Part shown: positions 32,214 to 44,106 of the stretch, piece after piece
Numbering within the stretch: the stretch's first letter is position 1
Layout: each line of letters begins with the position of its first letter
Assembly (NCBI RefSeq): GCF_932276165.1
Contig: NC_063998.1
Location: 1,190,501 to 1,254,500 of the forward strand
Reading direction: 5' to 3'
Length of the DNA stretch: 64,000 bases
Source: Plutella xylostella
Lineage: Eukaryota > Arthropoda > Insecta > Lepidoptera > Plutellidae
The notes under the pieces: model-generated
Told to the model about the DNA's origin: nothing
Databases searched by the model: none
Seen by the model: the letters and a program-made list of their open reading frames with translations, nothing else
Program-made: the position numbers and the translations under genes

Positions 32214-35057
32214 TAAGTAACACTTACATAGAGCGGATCCGAGCTACGATTCTAATTTCAAAAATATAGTAGTTGTGCGACCATTATGCAACCGTAAAAC
32301 TGGATTCATTCTCCCGAATCCGTATGTCACGAAAATATATTTTCTGTGGGATTTACTCAAGGCATAATAGGTAAAGGTACTTACGATAATTTAATTAGTT
32401 TGGCATGGTGTAATTAAAACACGGAATAATGTACCTTATGTATTGACTTACCCTATGATTCCGCACATAAATAAATAGGTACTTACTCCATAAATAAATC
32501 GAGAACATCGAGATCGTATTATTTCTCAATCATTATTTCCCTGTGACGAGTGCGTATTTCGGCTCCTATTTCCTTCTGTATTGACGAATACATCAATAAG
32601 GCAAATAAGATCTGATGTTCCCTACATAAGTATAATATTATTACCTTAAGAGTAGTGAAAACGATAATATAATATGTTATGGAAGTAAAGCAAGGTAGAA
32701 TAGTTCTTTTTTCAAGTCGATTTTTTTGACTGTGCCTGTCGCAGAATTTAATTAGTCAGGTAAGTAGGCTTATACGGAACCATCAGTGCGCAGTCCAACA
32801 CGCACTTAATCGTTTTTTTTTAAAATATGTATTGGTATAAAAAAAACCTTTTAGGAACTTACAATAACTTATGATTCGTAACTATAAAATTATAGTTACG
32901 AATCTTGAACGTCTAGAATTTGAGCTTAATTTTTATAAACTGGACTGGTAAAAATCTATCGGAAAATTCGAAAATTTTAATTTCCATGGATTTATTTTTA
33001 GCAGAAGAAAGCTTCGCAAAAATAAATAGTAACGAATAAACCTTAAAGATCACAGCTTCTATTTTCACAAATCTTTCGGTTCTTCCCACTTAGCGCAGTT
33101 ATTTACAAAAAATGTTGAAAAAAATCTTTCCGACGAATTTCTTTTTATGGCCAAATTGAAAAGATTTAATTCGCAACATGATTGCTCCTTTTCAGCCGCC
33201 GTGTTCCGAGCTGAATCAAATATAATTTGCATATTAAAAAACGTGCAAATTGCTGTTATTTTGGCAAAAACGCTTGTATATTAAATATGTACGAGCGTGG
33301 ATTTTTATTTTGATTGCCTTGTCAACTTGCCTCGTTCATACGGGCCCATCGGAATGGAAAGCCTATTTTAATTTTCACATTACTGCACCGTAATAAATGA
33401 ACATGAACACACATTATTTTAATACTGAGAATGTCGTGCGATGTGCATATTGTCGCCCGTTGTGACAAAGGCGTGTGCGAGATTGCAGATCATTGATTAT
33501 GTCGTTTACTTCTAGGAATATTTCCGTTTTTTCCTCTATGTTATAGTAGCGGATATTATCTTCATTGTTTTATTGTGTTCCTATTATGTAAGTGTATATA
33601 GATACAGTCAGTCAAGATATAAATGTTGCTATGTGGAATGAAATGAATGAAATTTGAACTTCTACATTTCCCAAATCATAACAATGATTTACTTACATAA
33701 GTACTTAACATAGCATAGAGTTCAATGTCCCCGAGTTATGGTACTAACAACTAGTAGGTATTGAAGGTGGTGTATTAAGGTACGCATCCACCTATCGGTA
33801 TCGTAGGTACGTATCACACCAAACAGATTGTCATAAACGTATAGAGAAACGGCGTCAGCAATGCCGATGAAGTAGACGCACTTGTGTGAATTTCTATACA
33901 AAGAATACTGAATGCGATGAGTCCGTTGCGTACGCTGCCGAAAGGTGCAATACCTTTAGTCCACCAATGGGGGTGCATGAAAGGAACCTCCTCGCGGCGA
34001 ACCCTGGGCAATCGAAAGATTGCCTAATCCTTTCCCCACAGTGAAATAAATGCGAATCAGCTCAATTGTGAGCAACCTAATTTTTTTTTTTCTGACACGA
34101 AAGAAGAAGAAGAAGTCCACCAATGGACTATAACAAGCTATGTGCGTGTCTACAAACCTCGAAAAAAACGAACTAACGTTACTATTACTCGCGTCCCCAA
34201 AGTCTCCCAAGACTTTCATCCTCAGCGACGCATATGGAAGGTAATCCAGACGTTCTTTCAAGAAGAGGAAATTATTTTTCCGCCTCACATACCGCGCCGC
34301 TTTATGCCTGCGAGCTACTGCTGTGTGACGGCCACAGGTTCTTCATCACGTGTCTAAAAGGAAACTATAAACATCGGGATGTCAGTGTTTCTAAGTATAA
34401 TTTTATTATGTAAAATGTAGGTAAAAATTGGGTCTACCTTGCCATTCAGCTAGCTAAAACAATCCATCGTTTTAACAATATTGTACAAATAATGAAAAAT
34501 GCTCGATATTCTTTTGATTTTTTGGAATAAATACATCTTATTTTACTAATAATTTCCACATTTTATAGTAGAAGGGATTGTGTTATAAGACAGATCCATG
34601 ATGAATGTCATTGAAATATTTATCCTTTTGTATGTTAACAGACCTTTATATTTTACCTTTATATTATAAATTAAGTGCACTATAGCTGTAAAACGGGACT
34701 ATGTAGTTAATGAAACCACACTTACTATTTCAGTAGTGCGCTAGTGGCGCCCCCTTGGATCGGACGGCAAACATCGGTCGGAGTCCAGAGATTGAGCAAT
34801 ATTCCCTGTTTGATCTGATTGTTTCTTCATGTGAGACGGGTTTTATGTTGTGCTCGGGAAGATTTTAAAATTTGCTTTTCTCGAACGTAATTCTGCTCCC
34901 CACTATTGATGAAAGTCAGGGGTTTTGCAAAATGCGTTTACTGGTAGCGTATGGAAAACAGAAATTGTGTTAAGGCGTCATTTCGTACAGGTTTCAAATG
35001 ATCAAATGGTTTCAGTATTCAATCGTATCCCAGCCATATTTTTGGGCCAGCAAGAAA
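32214..35057. other. gene-less stretch
   Basis: Host-like AT-rich DNA. ORFs up to 110 codons at 33.9-34.3 kb show no domain and look random. No repeat could be classified. Confidence 0.5.
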
Positions 35058-35274
35058 TCCTAATCCTAACTAATATTATAAATGCGAAAGTGACTGTGTC
35101 TGTCTGTCTGTCTGTCTGTCTGTTACTCTTTCACGCCAAAACTACTGAACGGATCTGAATGAAATTTGGTATACATACGGTCTAGACCCTGAGAAAGAAC
35201 ATAGGCTACTTTTTATTCCGGATTTCCGACGGGAAAACTTTTTAAGGCGAAGCGAAGCGCGCGGGAACAGCTAG
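35058..35274 (+). mobile_element. Helitron-like non-autonomous repeat
   Basis: It begins TCCTAATCCTAACTAATATT and carries a (GTCT)n run. It has the block CAAAACTACTGAACGGAT and ends GCGCGCGGGAACAGCTAG. A 5' TC, 3' CTAG, short GC hairpin near the end and absence of inverted termini fit Helitrons. The arrangement matches a repeat common in Lepidoptera. The class is inferred from ends only. Confidence 0.6.
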
Positions 35275-36228
35275 TAATTAATAAAAAACCTAGATACTTA
35301 TAAGTAAATGCTACAAATATGTACCTAGTTTATTAAAACGATCTTCAGTATCGAGTGCCTAATTTTTTTTCCTATAGTGTTATCTTCATCGAAGAGTGTT
35401 TTACACATTTAGGTAAGTAGTAAAAATCGTGAAAAAATGACTCGCCATTTTAACGTACGTAAAAGAAATCTCAGCTTCCGTGAAATTTGTTGATAATTTA
35501 AACTTTTTACAAAGTTTGTTAGAACTCGGATACTTAACAAAAATGTCTAAAAACTCGATCCCGTACAAGTTAACTTAATCTCGACGGCGCGCAACTTGTT
35601 GTCGGATCACCTCCGACTTTTGATGGAAAAAGAACATGTTCCGACTCGTCCGCGACTGCTTAGAAAAGGTTCTGTAGAGAACAGGTTTAATCGATTAACG
35701 ATTTTAGTGAAGAGAGTGGGTTAAGTCTAATTGTTGTTGAGTGAATCAGTCTATGGCATCATTTAGTGCTGGCGTGCAGTGAATCGGCAACGAATGGACT
35801 CATGTTAATGAGGTCTAATTTTAATAACTTAAAACTTAAATTGGCTTCTTATATGAATATCATTATTAAAACTGTTCTTATTAAAACTGTTATACATAGA
35901 AAAGTTTTAATAATGTATTCTAGAAGATAAAATTATAACATAATTATTTAACACATTCAATTTTGAAAGCTAGTTTTCTTACGCATCCTCAATTTGAGCC
36001 ATTGGTTTAAAACTCCTAACTTCCGCCGAAGAACCCTAAAAACCGCGTAAGAAGCCCGCCCTACACGTCATTAAAACTTACTCCATCGTCCAAGAGGAAA
36101 AATAATTGCTACGCTCATTTTAAATAACATTTTGTGACCCGTGTTATCATAATCACGCACATTTAAAATGTATACAATTTAGTTTGATTATTTATTGCAT
36201 AAACTTCTGCAGTTCTCGAATAAAAGAT
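35275..36228. other. gene-less stretch
   Basis: AT-rich; no gene or repeat supported. Confidence 0.5.
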
Positions 36229-36359
36229 ATAATAATAATAATAATCAACAAAATCATCATCAATAAAATCAAGTCAACAGCGCTGGTCAATCCCGCACCG
36301 GGCCACGAGGCTCGGGCTGCCCCTCGTACTCTGGGGGGGGCAACGGACCGCTCATCAGG

Positions 36360-39300
36360 GTGACGCGATCGAGCAGCAGATCGTCACCACTACTAGCAGA
36401 GGAGCTGCAGGGCACTGAGGATATTACTGGACCCTCCACTAGAAGGTATAACCTAAGATCGCTACCCGGGGGTCGCCGGGGCACACCTGGAGCCGATGCT
36501 GGGTGTCACAGCATGAGAACCATCGGTAGTGAGGAGCTGAACAGGCGGGCCCTCACTGGGGATGAACCCGAAGATACTACAGCCGACAACCCACCACCAC
36601 CACCATCACCGACGTCGACCCATAGCCTCTTCACGTCGCCGGACTCGTCACCGCACAGTCACTACACTCGGACAAGCTCTACACAAGGGTTATCATCACG
36701 GAGGACGTCTATATCATCACCTCCACACCTTACGCCAATGGATGTTGCGCAGGAGGCACGAGCCGACATACCTGCACCCACCAAAGGCAAAAATGGTGCG
36801 CGCAAAAGATGGTCAGAAGATGTAAACAAATTCATCTGGCGCACATATCTAATTTATAGCAAGTTAGAAACAATACCGAGGGGATATTTAGATCCTTTAC
36901 ATAGAGAATTCTGTCAAAAATATCCGGAATATGACGCATCTAAACAACGACTAGGTGATCAGCGCAGATCAATAATTAACAATAAATTGCTTTCCACCCA
37001 AATACTTGATGAGATTAAAGCAGAAGTTACAATTCACCTACAAAATACAAACTTAGAAACTCAACAAAACACCACTACTACACAAGAGACAATTTATGAA
37101 ACAGGCAGAACTAGAATAAACTGGTCGGAGATGAACGAGACAATAATGAGATGTTACTACGAAGTCACTAAAAACGAGACAGATATGACAGCATATAGAA
37201 AGAAATTACACGAAAAATTTATAGATCACTACCCACATATGACCCACATTTCAGAACAACGAATCTCAGACCAAAGAAGAGTAATAGAAAATAACCACAT
37301 GCTAACAACGCAAAAACTGCAAGACATAAGAAAGGAAATACAAACACAACTACAAAAAGAAAGCCTAGAGGAAGAAAATTTAGGAGACGGCCTATGTCTA
37401 AGTAATAGACTAACACAAATAAATGAAGAAACCCTATCTGACCTACTAGAGGATGAAAATTTAGGAGACGGCCTATGTCCAAGTAATAGGCATACACTGA
37501 TAAATGAAGAAACCATACCTGACACACTAGAGCACGAACATTTTGGAGAAGGCCTATGTCCAGGCAATAGACAACCAATTCACGATGACTCTACGACTGC
37601 TAATAATTTCACTGAAATAAGATATTCAACTTCACTAACACAAAACGAAAATTCAGCATCAAATCTTAATGTAGAACTAGACCCGGACAACATCCAACAA
37701 ATATTTAATCAAACACTCGACACTTTCAAAGATACGAATCCAATTGATAGACCATTCATCCCTAAACAACAAACGTCACGACATTTTGCTTCAACAGTAG
37801 ATCACATAAATACTAAAATCCTACCACAACACGTCAACCATGAACTAGATTTTACTACACTGCAAACCTTGATATATGTAGCTGCATACACTGCCGCCAC
37901 TATAAATGGCTCTCAAATAGGATCAAACAAAGATAAAGAATATCCACGATTACCACCATGGCGTATTAGATTAGAAAGTAAAATTAAAAAGCTGAGAGAA
38001 GATATTGGAAGATTAACGCAATACATAAACGGCAATAGACATCGTAATATAGAGCTGGCAGTAGATGACATTAAAAGAAGATATGAAGTACATGCGCAAT
38101 ACGAAGATTCAAATACAGACCTGACACATTTTCTAGACACATTAAAACAAAAATTAAACGTTAAAGCTAGCAGATTAAAAAGATACCTAACTTGCAATCA
38201 GAGGAAAACACAAAACAACCGATTCAAAAACAATGAGAAATTATTCTACAGAACTGCATTCGATACGGATGCACACAACAATATTAGAAACACTGCTTCT
38301 GTTACAGACACACCTTCTAAAGAGACATTGCAAGAGTACTGGGCAAACATCTGGGAAAACCCGGTACACCATAATGAAAATGAGCAGTGGGTTAATCACA
38401 TCAATGGAAACACGGATATCCCAGAAATGCCCTTCGAATTTATCCCTGTAGAAATATTCATTCAAGTAATCAAACGCAGTCATAATTGGAAATCACCAGG
38501 ATCAGACCACATCCACAACTACTGGTATAAGAAGTTCTCATGTACGCATCCATACATCCACTCTCATATAAATAAATTCATAACAACTCCAGCCACTATG
38601 CCAGCCTATATAACTCATGGGAAAACATACCTAATACCAAAAGACTCAGACACTAAGAACCCCGCGAAGTACAGACCTATTACATGCCTACAAACAATTT
38701 ACAAAATTATAACTGGTTGCATAAGCGAATTAATATATTCTCATGTAGAGGAACACAAAATACTGGCAGAACAGCAAAAAGGATGCAGAAAGAACAGTCA
38801 AGGATGCAAAGAACAGCTGATAATAGACTCAATAGCAATGAAACAAGCCTATACAAAGAAAAGAAATATCCACAGCATGTACATAGATTATAAAAAAGCG
38901 TTTGACTCAGTTCCTCACAGCTGGCTTCTAAAGATTTTGAGTGTCTATAAGATAAACCCAGTACTAATATCTTTCCTTCAATCTTCGATGAAAAACAGGG
39001 AAACAGTTTTACATATCAAGCAGAATAATTCATCATTATCAACTGAACCAATTTCTATACAGAGAGGCATTTTTCAGGGAGACTCATTAAGTCCGTTATG
39101 GTTTTGTTTAGCGCTTAATCCACTATCCAAACTACTAAACGAAGCTGATACTGGTTTTGAACTGAAACACAATAATTCACATCACACATTATCTCATTTA
39201 CTTTATATGGATGACATAAAACTGTATGCATCAAGTAAAAACGAGCTCTTCAAGCTCGCTGACATAACCCAACAGTTCTCCCAAGATATCAAAATGCAAT

Positions 39301-39581
39301 TTGGAATTGACAAATGTAAAATTCATTCGATTAATAGAGGTAAAGTTCATGCAAATTCATATAAATTAACTACAGGAGAAACAATAGAATCAATGGATGA
39401 AAATGATACATACAAATACTTAGGATTTCATCAATCAAACCAAATACTACAGAAAAAAACAAAACACATATTAACAGATAAATTTAGATCAAGATTAAGA
39501 CAAAGGAGAATGGCCATTTCTCTATGGCGCCATGACCCAGAGCGGCCATTGATGAAACATACACTGATGTGTAGTCCGTGA
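36360..39581 (+). pseudogene. R4/Dong-like reverse transcriptase, N-terminal and RT parts
   Basis: 1073 codons. The frame is open back to about 36267, yet this ORF begins with GTG and the first ATG (MRTIGSEEL) is far inside, so initiation is unclear. The N-terminus has a proline/serine-rich region, then two related Myb/SANT-like units (KRWSEDVNKFIWRTYL ~149 and INWSEMNETIMRCYYEV ~258), each ending in DQRR. A threefold repeat follows around ENLGDGLC/HFGEGLC (~340-405). RT motifs: YRPITCLQTIYKI (~772), YIDYKKAFDSVPHS (~841), IFQGDSLSPLWF (~903) and the catalytic YMDDIKLY (~948). The last ~27 codons are from the inserted arm, not from the element. Confidence 0.82.
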
Positions 39582-40145
39582 CTACAGCATATACTGGTAT
39601 TAATTTTATTATTATGAAGCATGGGAGAACGAAGATATAGGTGCTGAAAGATCAAGTCTTTCTACTGTACTAGATGTTACCCTCGAGCTAAAAATTGATT
39701 TTAAAAGTGTTCCCGTGGGAATTCCTGGATAAAAAAGTATTTTATGTTACTTCGGGATAACGGGAACTTAATAGAATGAAATAATTTTTGAAAATGGTCT
39801 CTTTATAAAAATAGGTTTCTGAGTGTGAAATGTGCAAAAATTATTATGATATTATTTGCATAAATAAAATCATGTAATACATTTTGTGATGCGCTTTGTA
39901 TTGGGAATCCCATGATTTAGATTATAAAACATATTTGTGCGTGTACCATTCATCAAAATCTTATTTAACGAAAAAAATATATTCAATTAATTTACTTTTG
40001 AACCCTAATATCTCAAGAACCCCATGGTTTAGATTTTTTTTAATATTTTTCCCTGATAATATACATTTTTATCAATAACTTAAAATAGGTTTGGTTAGTG
40101 GCTGCTAACTTATGCAAAGCGGGTCAGGTTTCGCCATTCTTCTTT
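39498..40145. repeat. inverted insertion, left arm (648 bp)
   Basis: This is the reverse complement of 40448-41097 at roughly 97% by eye. The ends are similar to each other: AAAGGAGAATGGC on the left and, inverted, AAAGAAGAATGGC on the right. The unit is therefore probably a small DNA transposon with short inverted termini. It interrupts the R4 coding frame. Confidence 0.85.
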
Positions 40146-40483
40146 CAAATACTCAGCTTAACTCACGAAATCTGATTAAAGCAATAAATACATACGCTAT
40201 CCCAATATTAACATACTCTTTCGGCATCATAAACTGGTCAAAAACGGACTTAAATAAACTACAGTGTATTGTGAATTCTACTTTAACGAAGTATAGAAAA
40301 CACCACCCGAAGACATGTTCTCAGCGCCTAACTCTGCCTCGAGGGGAAGGTGGGAGAGGTCTTATCGATATAAAAAATTTGCACAACAAACAGATAGTTA
40401 CACTCCGGTGTTTCTTTCATAAAAAAGCAGAACAATCTACTCTTCACAAAGAAGAATGGCGAAACCTGACCCGCTTTGCATAA
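40112..40483 (+). pseudogene. R4/Dong-like middle segment
   Basis: From about 40149 to 40450 it encodes SRNLIKAINTYAIPILTYSFG and LPRGEGGRGLIDI, which in R4-clade proteins lie after the RT and before the endonuclease. Both ends of this open frame belong to the inserted arms. It shows the arms flank native LINE sequence in its normal order and orientation. Confidence 0.75.
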
Positions 40484-41097
40484 GTTAGCAGCCACTCACC
40501 AAACCTATTTTAAGTTATTGATAAAAATGTCTATTATCAGGGAAAAATATTTAAAAAAATCTAAACCATGGGGTTCTTGAGATATTAGGGTTCAAAAGTA
40601 AATTAATTAAATATATTTTTTCGTTAAATAAGATTTTGCTGAATGGTACACGCACAAATAAGTTTTATAATCTAAATCATGGGATTCCCAATTCATAGCG
40701 CATCACAAAACAACGTATTACATGATTTTATTTATGCAAATAATATCATAATTATTTTTGCACATTTCACACTCAGAAACCTATTTTTATAAAGAGACCA
40801 ATTTCAAAAATTATTTCATTCTATTCAAGTTCCCGTTATCCCGAAGTAACATAAAATACTTTTTAGCCTGGAATTCCCACGGAAACACTTTTAAAATCAA
40901 TTTTTAGCTCGAGGGTAACATCTAGTACAGTAGAAAGACTTGATCTTTCAGCACCTATATCTTCGTTCTCCCATGTCTTATAATAATAAAATTAATACCA
41001 GTATATGCTGTAGTCACGGACTACACATCAGTGTATGTTTCATCAATGGCCGCTCTGGGTCATGGCGCCATAGAGAAATGGCCATTCTCCTTTGTCT
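40448..41097. repeat. inverted insertion, right arm (650 bp)
   Basis: Second copy of the unit at 39498-40145, in opposite orientation, after a 302-bp spacer. Differences are scattered substitutions and small indels. Confidence 0.85.
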
Positions 41098-41993
41098 CAA
41101 ATATTGATCATAAACTTACCCCTTTGAACCTTCACAGTAAAGATAGTCAGCCAAATGAATCCAATGTAGGAACTGATCAAAAGATGGCAGCTTGGGCACA
41201 AAAGTCTCTCCATGGGAGACACAAAGCCGATCTGAGCCAAGCACATGTCGACAAAGAAGCGTCGAACGCATGGCTCAAGCGAGGCGAGTTGTTCCCGGAG
41301 ACCGAGGCATTCATGCTCGCCATCCAAGACCAGGTCATTGCTACCCGAAATTACAGGAAATATATAGTTAAAGACCTCAACCAACCGACTGACCTGTGCA
41401 GGAGATGTAGAAGTGCATCGGAAACAATACAGCACATAACCGGGGCATGCAAGAGTCTGGTCCAAACTGACTACAAGCACCGCCATGACCAAGTAGCCTC
41501 CATAATTCACCAACATCTAGCACATTCAGCACATTTCATAAAGAAAAAAGTTCCATATTACAAATACAAGCCTGAAACCGTTCACGAAAATAACCACTAC
41601 AAACTCTACTGGGACCGCACCATACTAACTGATAAAACTGTACATTTTAATAGACCTGATATTACCCTTCTAGATAAATCAAACAGGACAGCCTACATCA
41701 TCGACATAGCTATTCCAAATACCCACAACATCCAATCTACACTCACAGAAAAGTTATCAAAATACCAAGACCTGGCAATAGAAATTAAAACCCAGTGGCG
41801 CGCCCAAACAATTCACATCGTCCCTATAGTTTTATCATCGACTGGAATCATCCCAAAAACCCTTAAAAATAGCCTGGAAACCATTAACGTCCCAAAATCT
41901 ATCATTTACACCCTACAAAAAGCCACCATATTAAACACATGCCGCATCACCAGAAAATTCCTCACAACCTCCGTCATTTCATCCCAAAATTAG
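41031..41993 (+). pseudogene. R4/Dong-like C-terminal zinc motif and restriction-like endonuclease
   Basis: The first ~20 codons come from the inserted arm; native sequence starts at about 41094 (SNIDHKLTPLNLHSKD). A zinc motif CRRCRSASETIQHITGAC (~125) is followed by the nuclease core: RPDITLLDKSNRTAYIIDIAIP (~208), where the acidic residues of RPD and IID match the restriction-like endonuclease signature of R2/R4-type LINEs. The ORF then ends normally. This domain nicks the target and primes reverse transcription. It is cut off from the RT by the inverted insertions. Confidence 0.8.
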
Positions 41994-42085
41994 GCCCTCC
42001 TCACTTGGCTTACGCCCGTGAGATAGGGAATAAACCTCCAAAAGGAGTGAAAATATAAGAAAACATATAATAATAATAATAATAT

Positions 42086-43480
42086 ATCTTTATTTCAGGT
42101 GTAAAAAGCCCATATGTTTGATATATTTGAAACGCTGAAAAAACATAAATTCATGAAAAAAACCATGTGACATTCTACAATTGAATGCCGCAACATTCCG
42201 TGTATAACAAAACACACTTCTATGCAAAGCACATTCAAAATCTGAACAAAGTTTGATGGAACTTTTATTAGGAAAGTGTTAAGTAGATCCCTCAGAGTAT
42301 CTCCATTTGGGTAATATTACGTTCATACTTGAAAATTTCATGAATATTAAATATGTTATCGTCCTTTTTATGGCAAGTAAAAAGAACTTGAGGTATTTTT
42401 TTAGCTAGAACAAGAAGTACCGAAATTCAACTAAGTAGAACCCCAAATCATTCTGTTGTCAGCCTTCCTCATCCTGTCACCACTAGCTTAGTTTGTTGGT
42501 CCAGTGCACCGGAGGGCTAACTTATTTATATTACTCTTACCCATAAGACTGCCTTACCCATAAGATTGAATATAATTATGTAAAAATGGTGCGTATAGGT
42601 AGGTACAGAGTTTGAATGAAATTGTAAATATTTCTTTACAGTATTATTTTCTCTATGACTTGAGATTGGAATTTAATTTGCTATGCCCTACAGGGCACTA
42701 TGTTAAGGTCGTGAACGTACATAAATTATTTCATGGAACATGTAAGTTACAGCAAAATATATTATTATTATTTCCATACCAGCAGATACAAATAAAATAT
42801 GTATGTATTACAAAGTATACAATATAAACCCACAAATGTAAATTCAACCACAGATTTTCCGGCAACACTGCAAACAAACCAATAGTTCCCTCTTCCTACG
42901 CCAAATATTATTTCACACTAAAATCATAGTCCCAGGTTTGATTCCTCTGTAGCGGCCGTATTTGCGTGACGTCACAAACTAGCTCAAATATTTGTCTGTG
43001 TCATAAAAAAAAGGATCACTAAGGCTGAATAGGTAGTTGGGATAAGGGTGTGTTCACTAGCAGCCTTAGTTTTTCCACTTTTGGTGGACAAAAGTATGTC
43101 TATTTAAACGTTTTTTTAAGCGACCCTTTAAAACATCTTATACGTTTGAGGTCTAAGTGGTAAATATCTACAACTTTGAATTCAATGTCTTTCAAGAATG
43201 AGAATAAGCCCCCAGTCTCAGTTGAAAATGGTTGGTTTTGGAGTTCCAATGGCAAGGTGGACGCGCTATACCCCAAAAGCCTTAGCACGACGGATTCCGA
43301 ATACGAAATTTGAAAAATTCGAGACTATTCGACGCTCCTATCTTATGTGTGTTGATTGGCGATACCCGGAATCGATTCCCGTCTGGGGTTAGTTTTGTTT
43401 TATCACTGATATAAGTTATCCACCTCTGCCTGGTCCTTCTAAAGTCTGGTTGTGTGTTTGTTTATAATAAATTTTAATAC
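42086..43480. other. gene-less stretch with a small RTE-tail remnant
   Basis: AT-rich. At about 42455-42515 a segment with GCCTTCCTCATCC and TTGGTCCAGTGCACCGG resembles the antisense RTE 3' region at 8474-8750. A degraded SINE B box (GGAATCGATTCCCG) lies at about 43368-43381. Confidence 0.4.
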
Positions 43481-43560
43481 CGGGTGTTGTAAAAAGGGTA
43501 TACTAAGCCGAAACCTACATGTGCAGCATGTTGGGCTTATACATACTCGTAAGTTATGTA
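43481..43560. mobile_element. half of the 478-668 MITE family
   Basis: CGGGTGTTGTAAAAAGGG, then CTAAGCCGAAACCTACATG and TGCAGCATG match the left end of the MITE at 478-668. The right end is missing. Confidence 0.6.
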
Positions 43561-43750
43561 GAGGTATAGCAGACACAATAATTAAACAGTTGCACAAAAA
43601 ACAATTAGTTTGGATCACACATTTAGTTTTAATTGTTTTGGTGGATAATTAATATTAACCGCATCGAATGGATTGCGTCCGCTGAGCGCATTGCCTAATC
43701 CGCGGTCTCGTTTAGATTTAATATTGTTATATGTTGGCGTAGACTATCTG

Positions 43751-43921
43751 TGCCTCGAGTGCGAGTTTTTTCACCTGTCAAGAAGTGAAATTTAAACGCA
43801 AATTTGTATGGCGCGGGAGACACGCCACCTAACGGTAAGTAGTTGTACTAGCTCCACGCCATACAAATCTGCGTTTTCGATTTTACTTCTCGATAGGTGA
43901 AAAAACTCGTACTCGAGGCCC
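43751..43921. mobile_element. foldback / MITE hairpin
   Basis: GCCTCGAGTGCGAGTTTTTT at the left pairs with AAAAAACTCGTACTCGAGGC at the right. Pairing continues through the inner CGCAAATTTGTATGGCG against CGCCATACAAATCTGCG. The arms are about 60 bp around a ~45-bp loop. No ORF. Confidence 0.75.
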
Positions 43922-44106
43922 TGCTACCATAATCACTCTTAAGTGTATGTGTTATTTCTGTGTGTTTTTGAAATAAATGAATTTTCTTTAAAAAAACCAC
44001 CGACACATTTAATGATCAATTATCAAAGCAAGCAATTAGCAATGATCAATCCATAAGCAGCGTCGCCTGTCAAACATCTGTCAGATCCATACAAGTTACG
44101 TCAGAT

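Larger units (their letters stand above)
36229..42085 (+). mobile_element. R4/Dong-clade LINE set in TAA repeats
   Basis: A (TAA)n run borders the element on the left (about 36230-36246) and on the right (about 42066-42083). Bombyx Dong is known to insert in TAA repeats. The coding region has three parts in order: DNA-binding N-terminus plus RT (36267-39500), a middle part (40146-40447), and a zinc-plus-endonuclease C-terminus (41094-41993). These are separated by two inverted ~650-bp insertions. A short 3' UTR follows. Confidence 0.82.

Noticed and set aside
33956..34288. 110-codon minus-strand ORF
   Set aside because: No domain, low-complexity phenylalanine run from a poly-T tract, and no neighbouring signals.
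39498..40145. Inverted repeat as an LTR or long TIR of one element enclosing 40146-40447
   Set aside because: The enclosed 302 bp are native R4 coding sequence in correct order, so the arms are two separate insertions rather than ends of one transposon.
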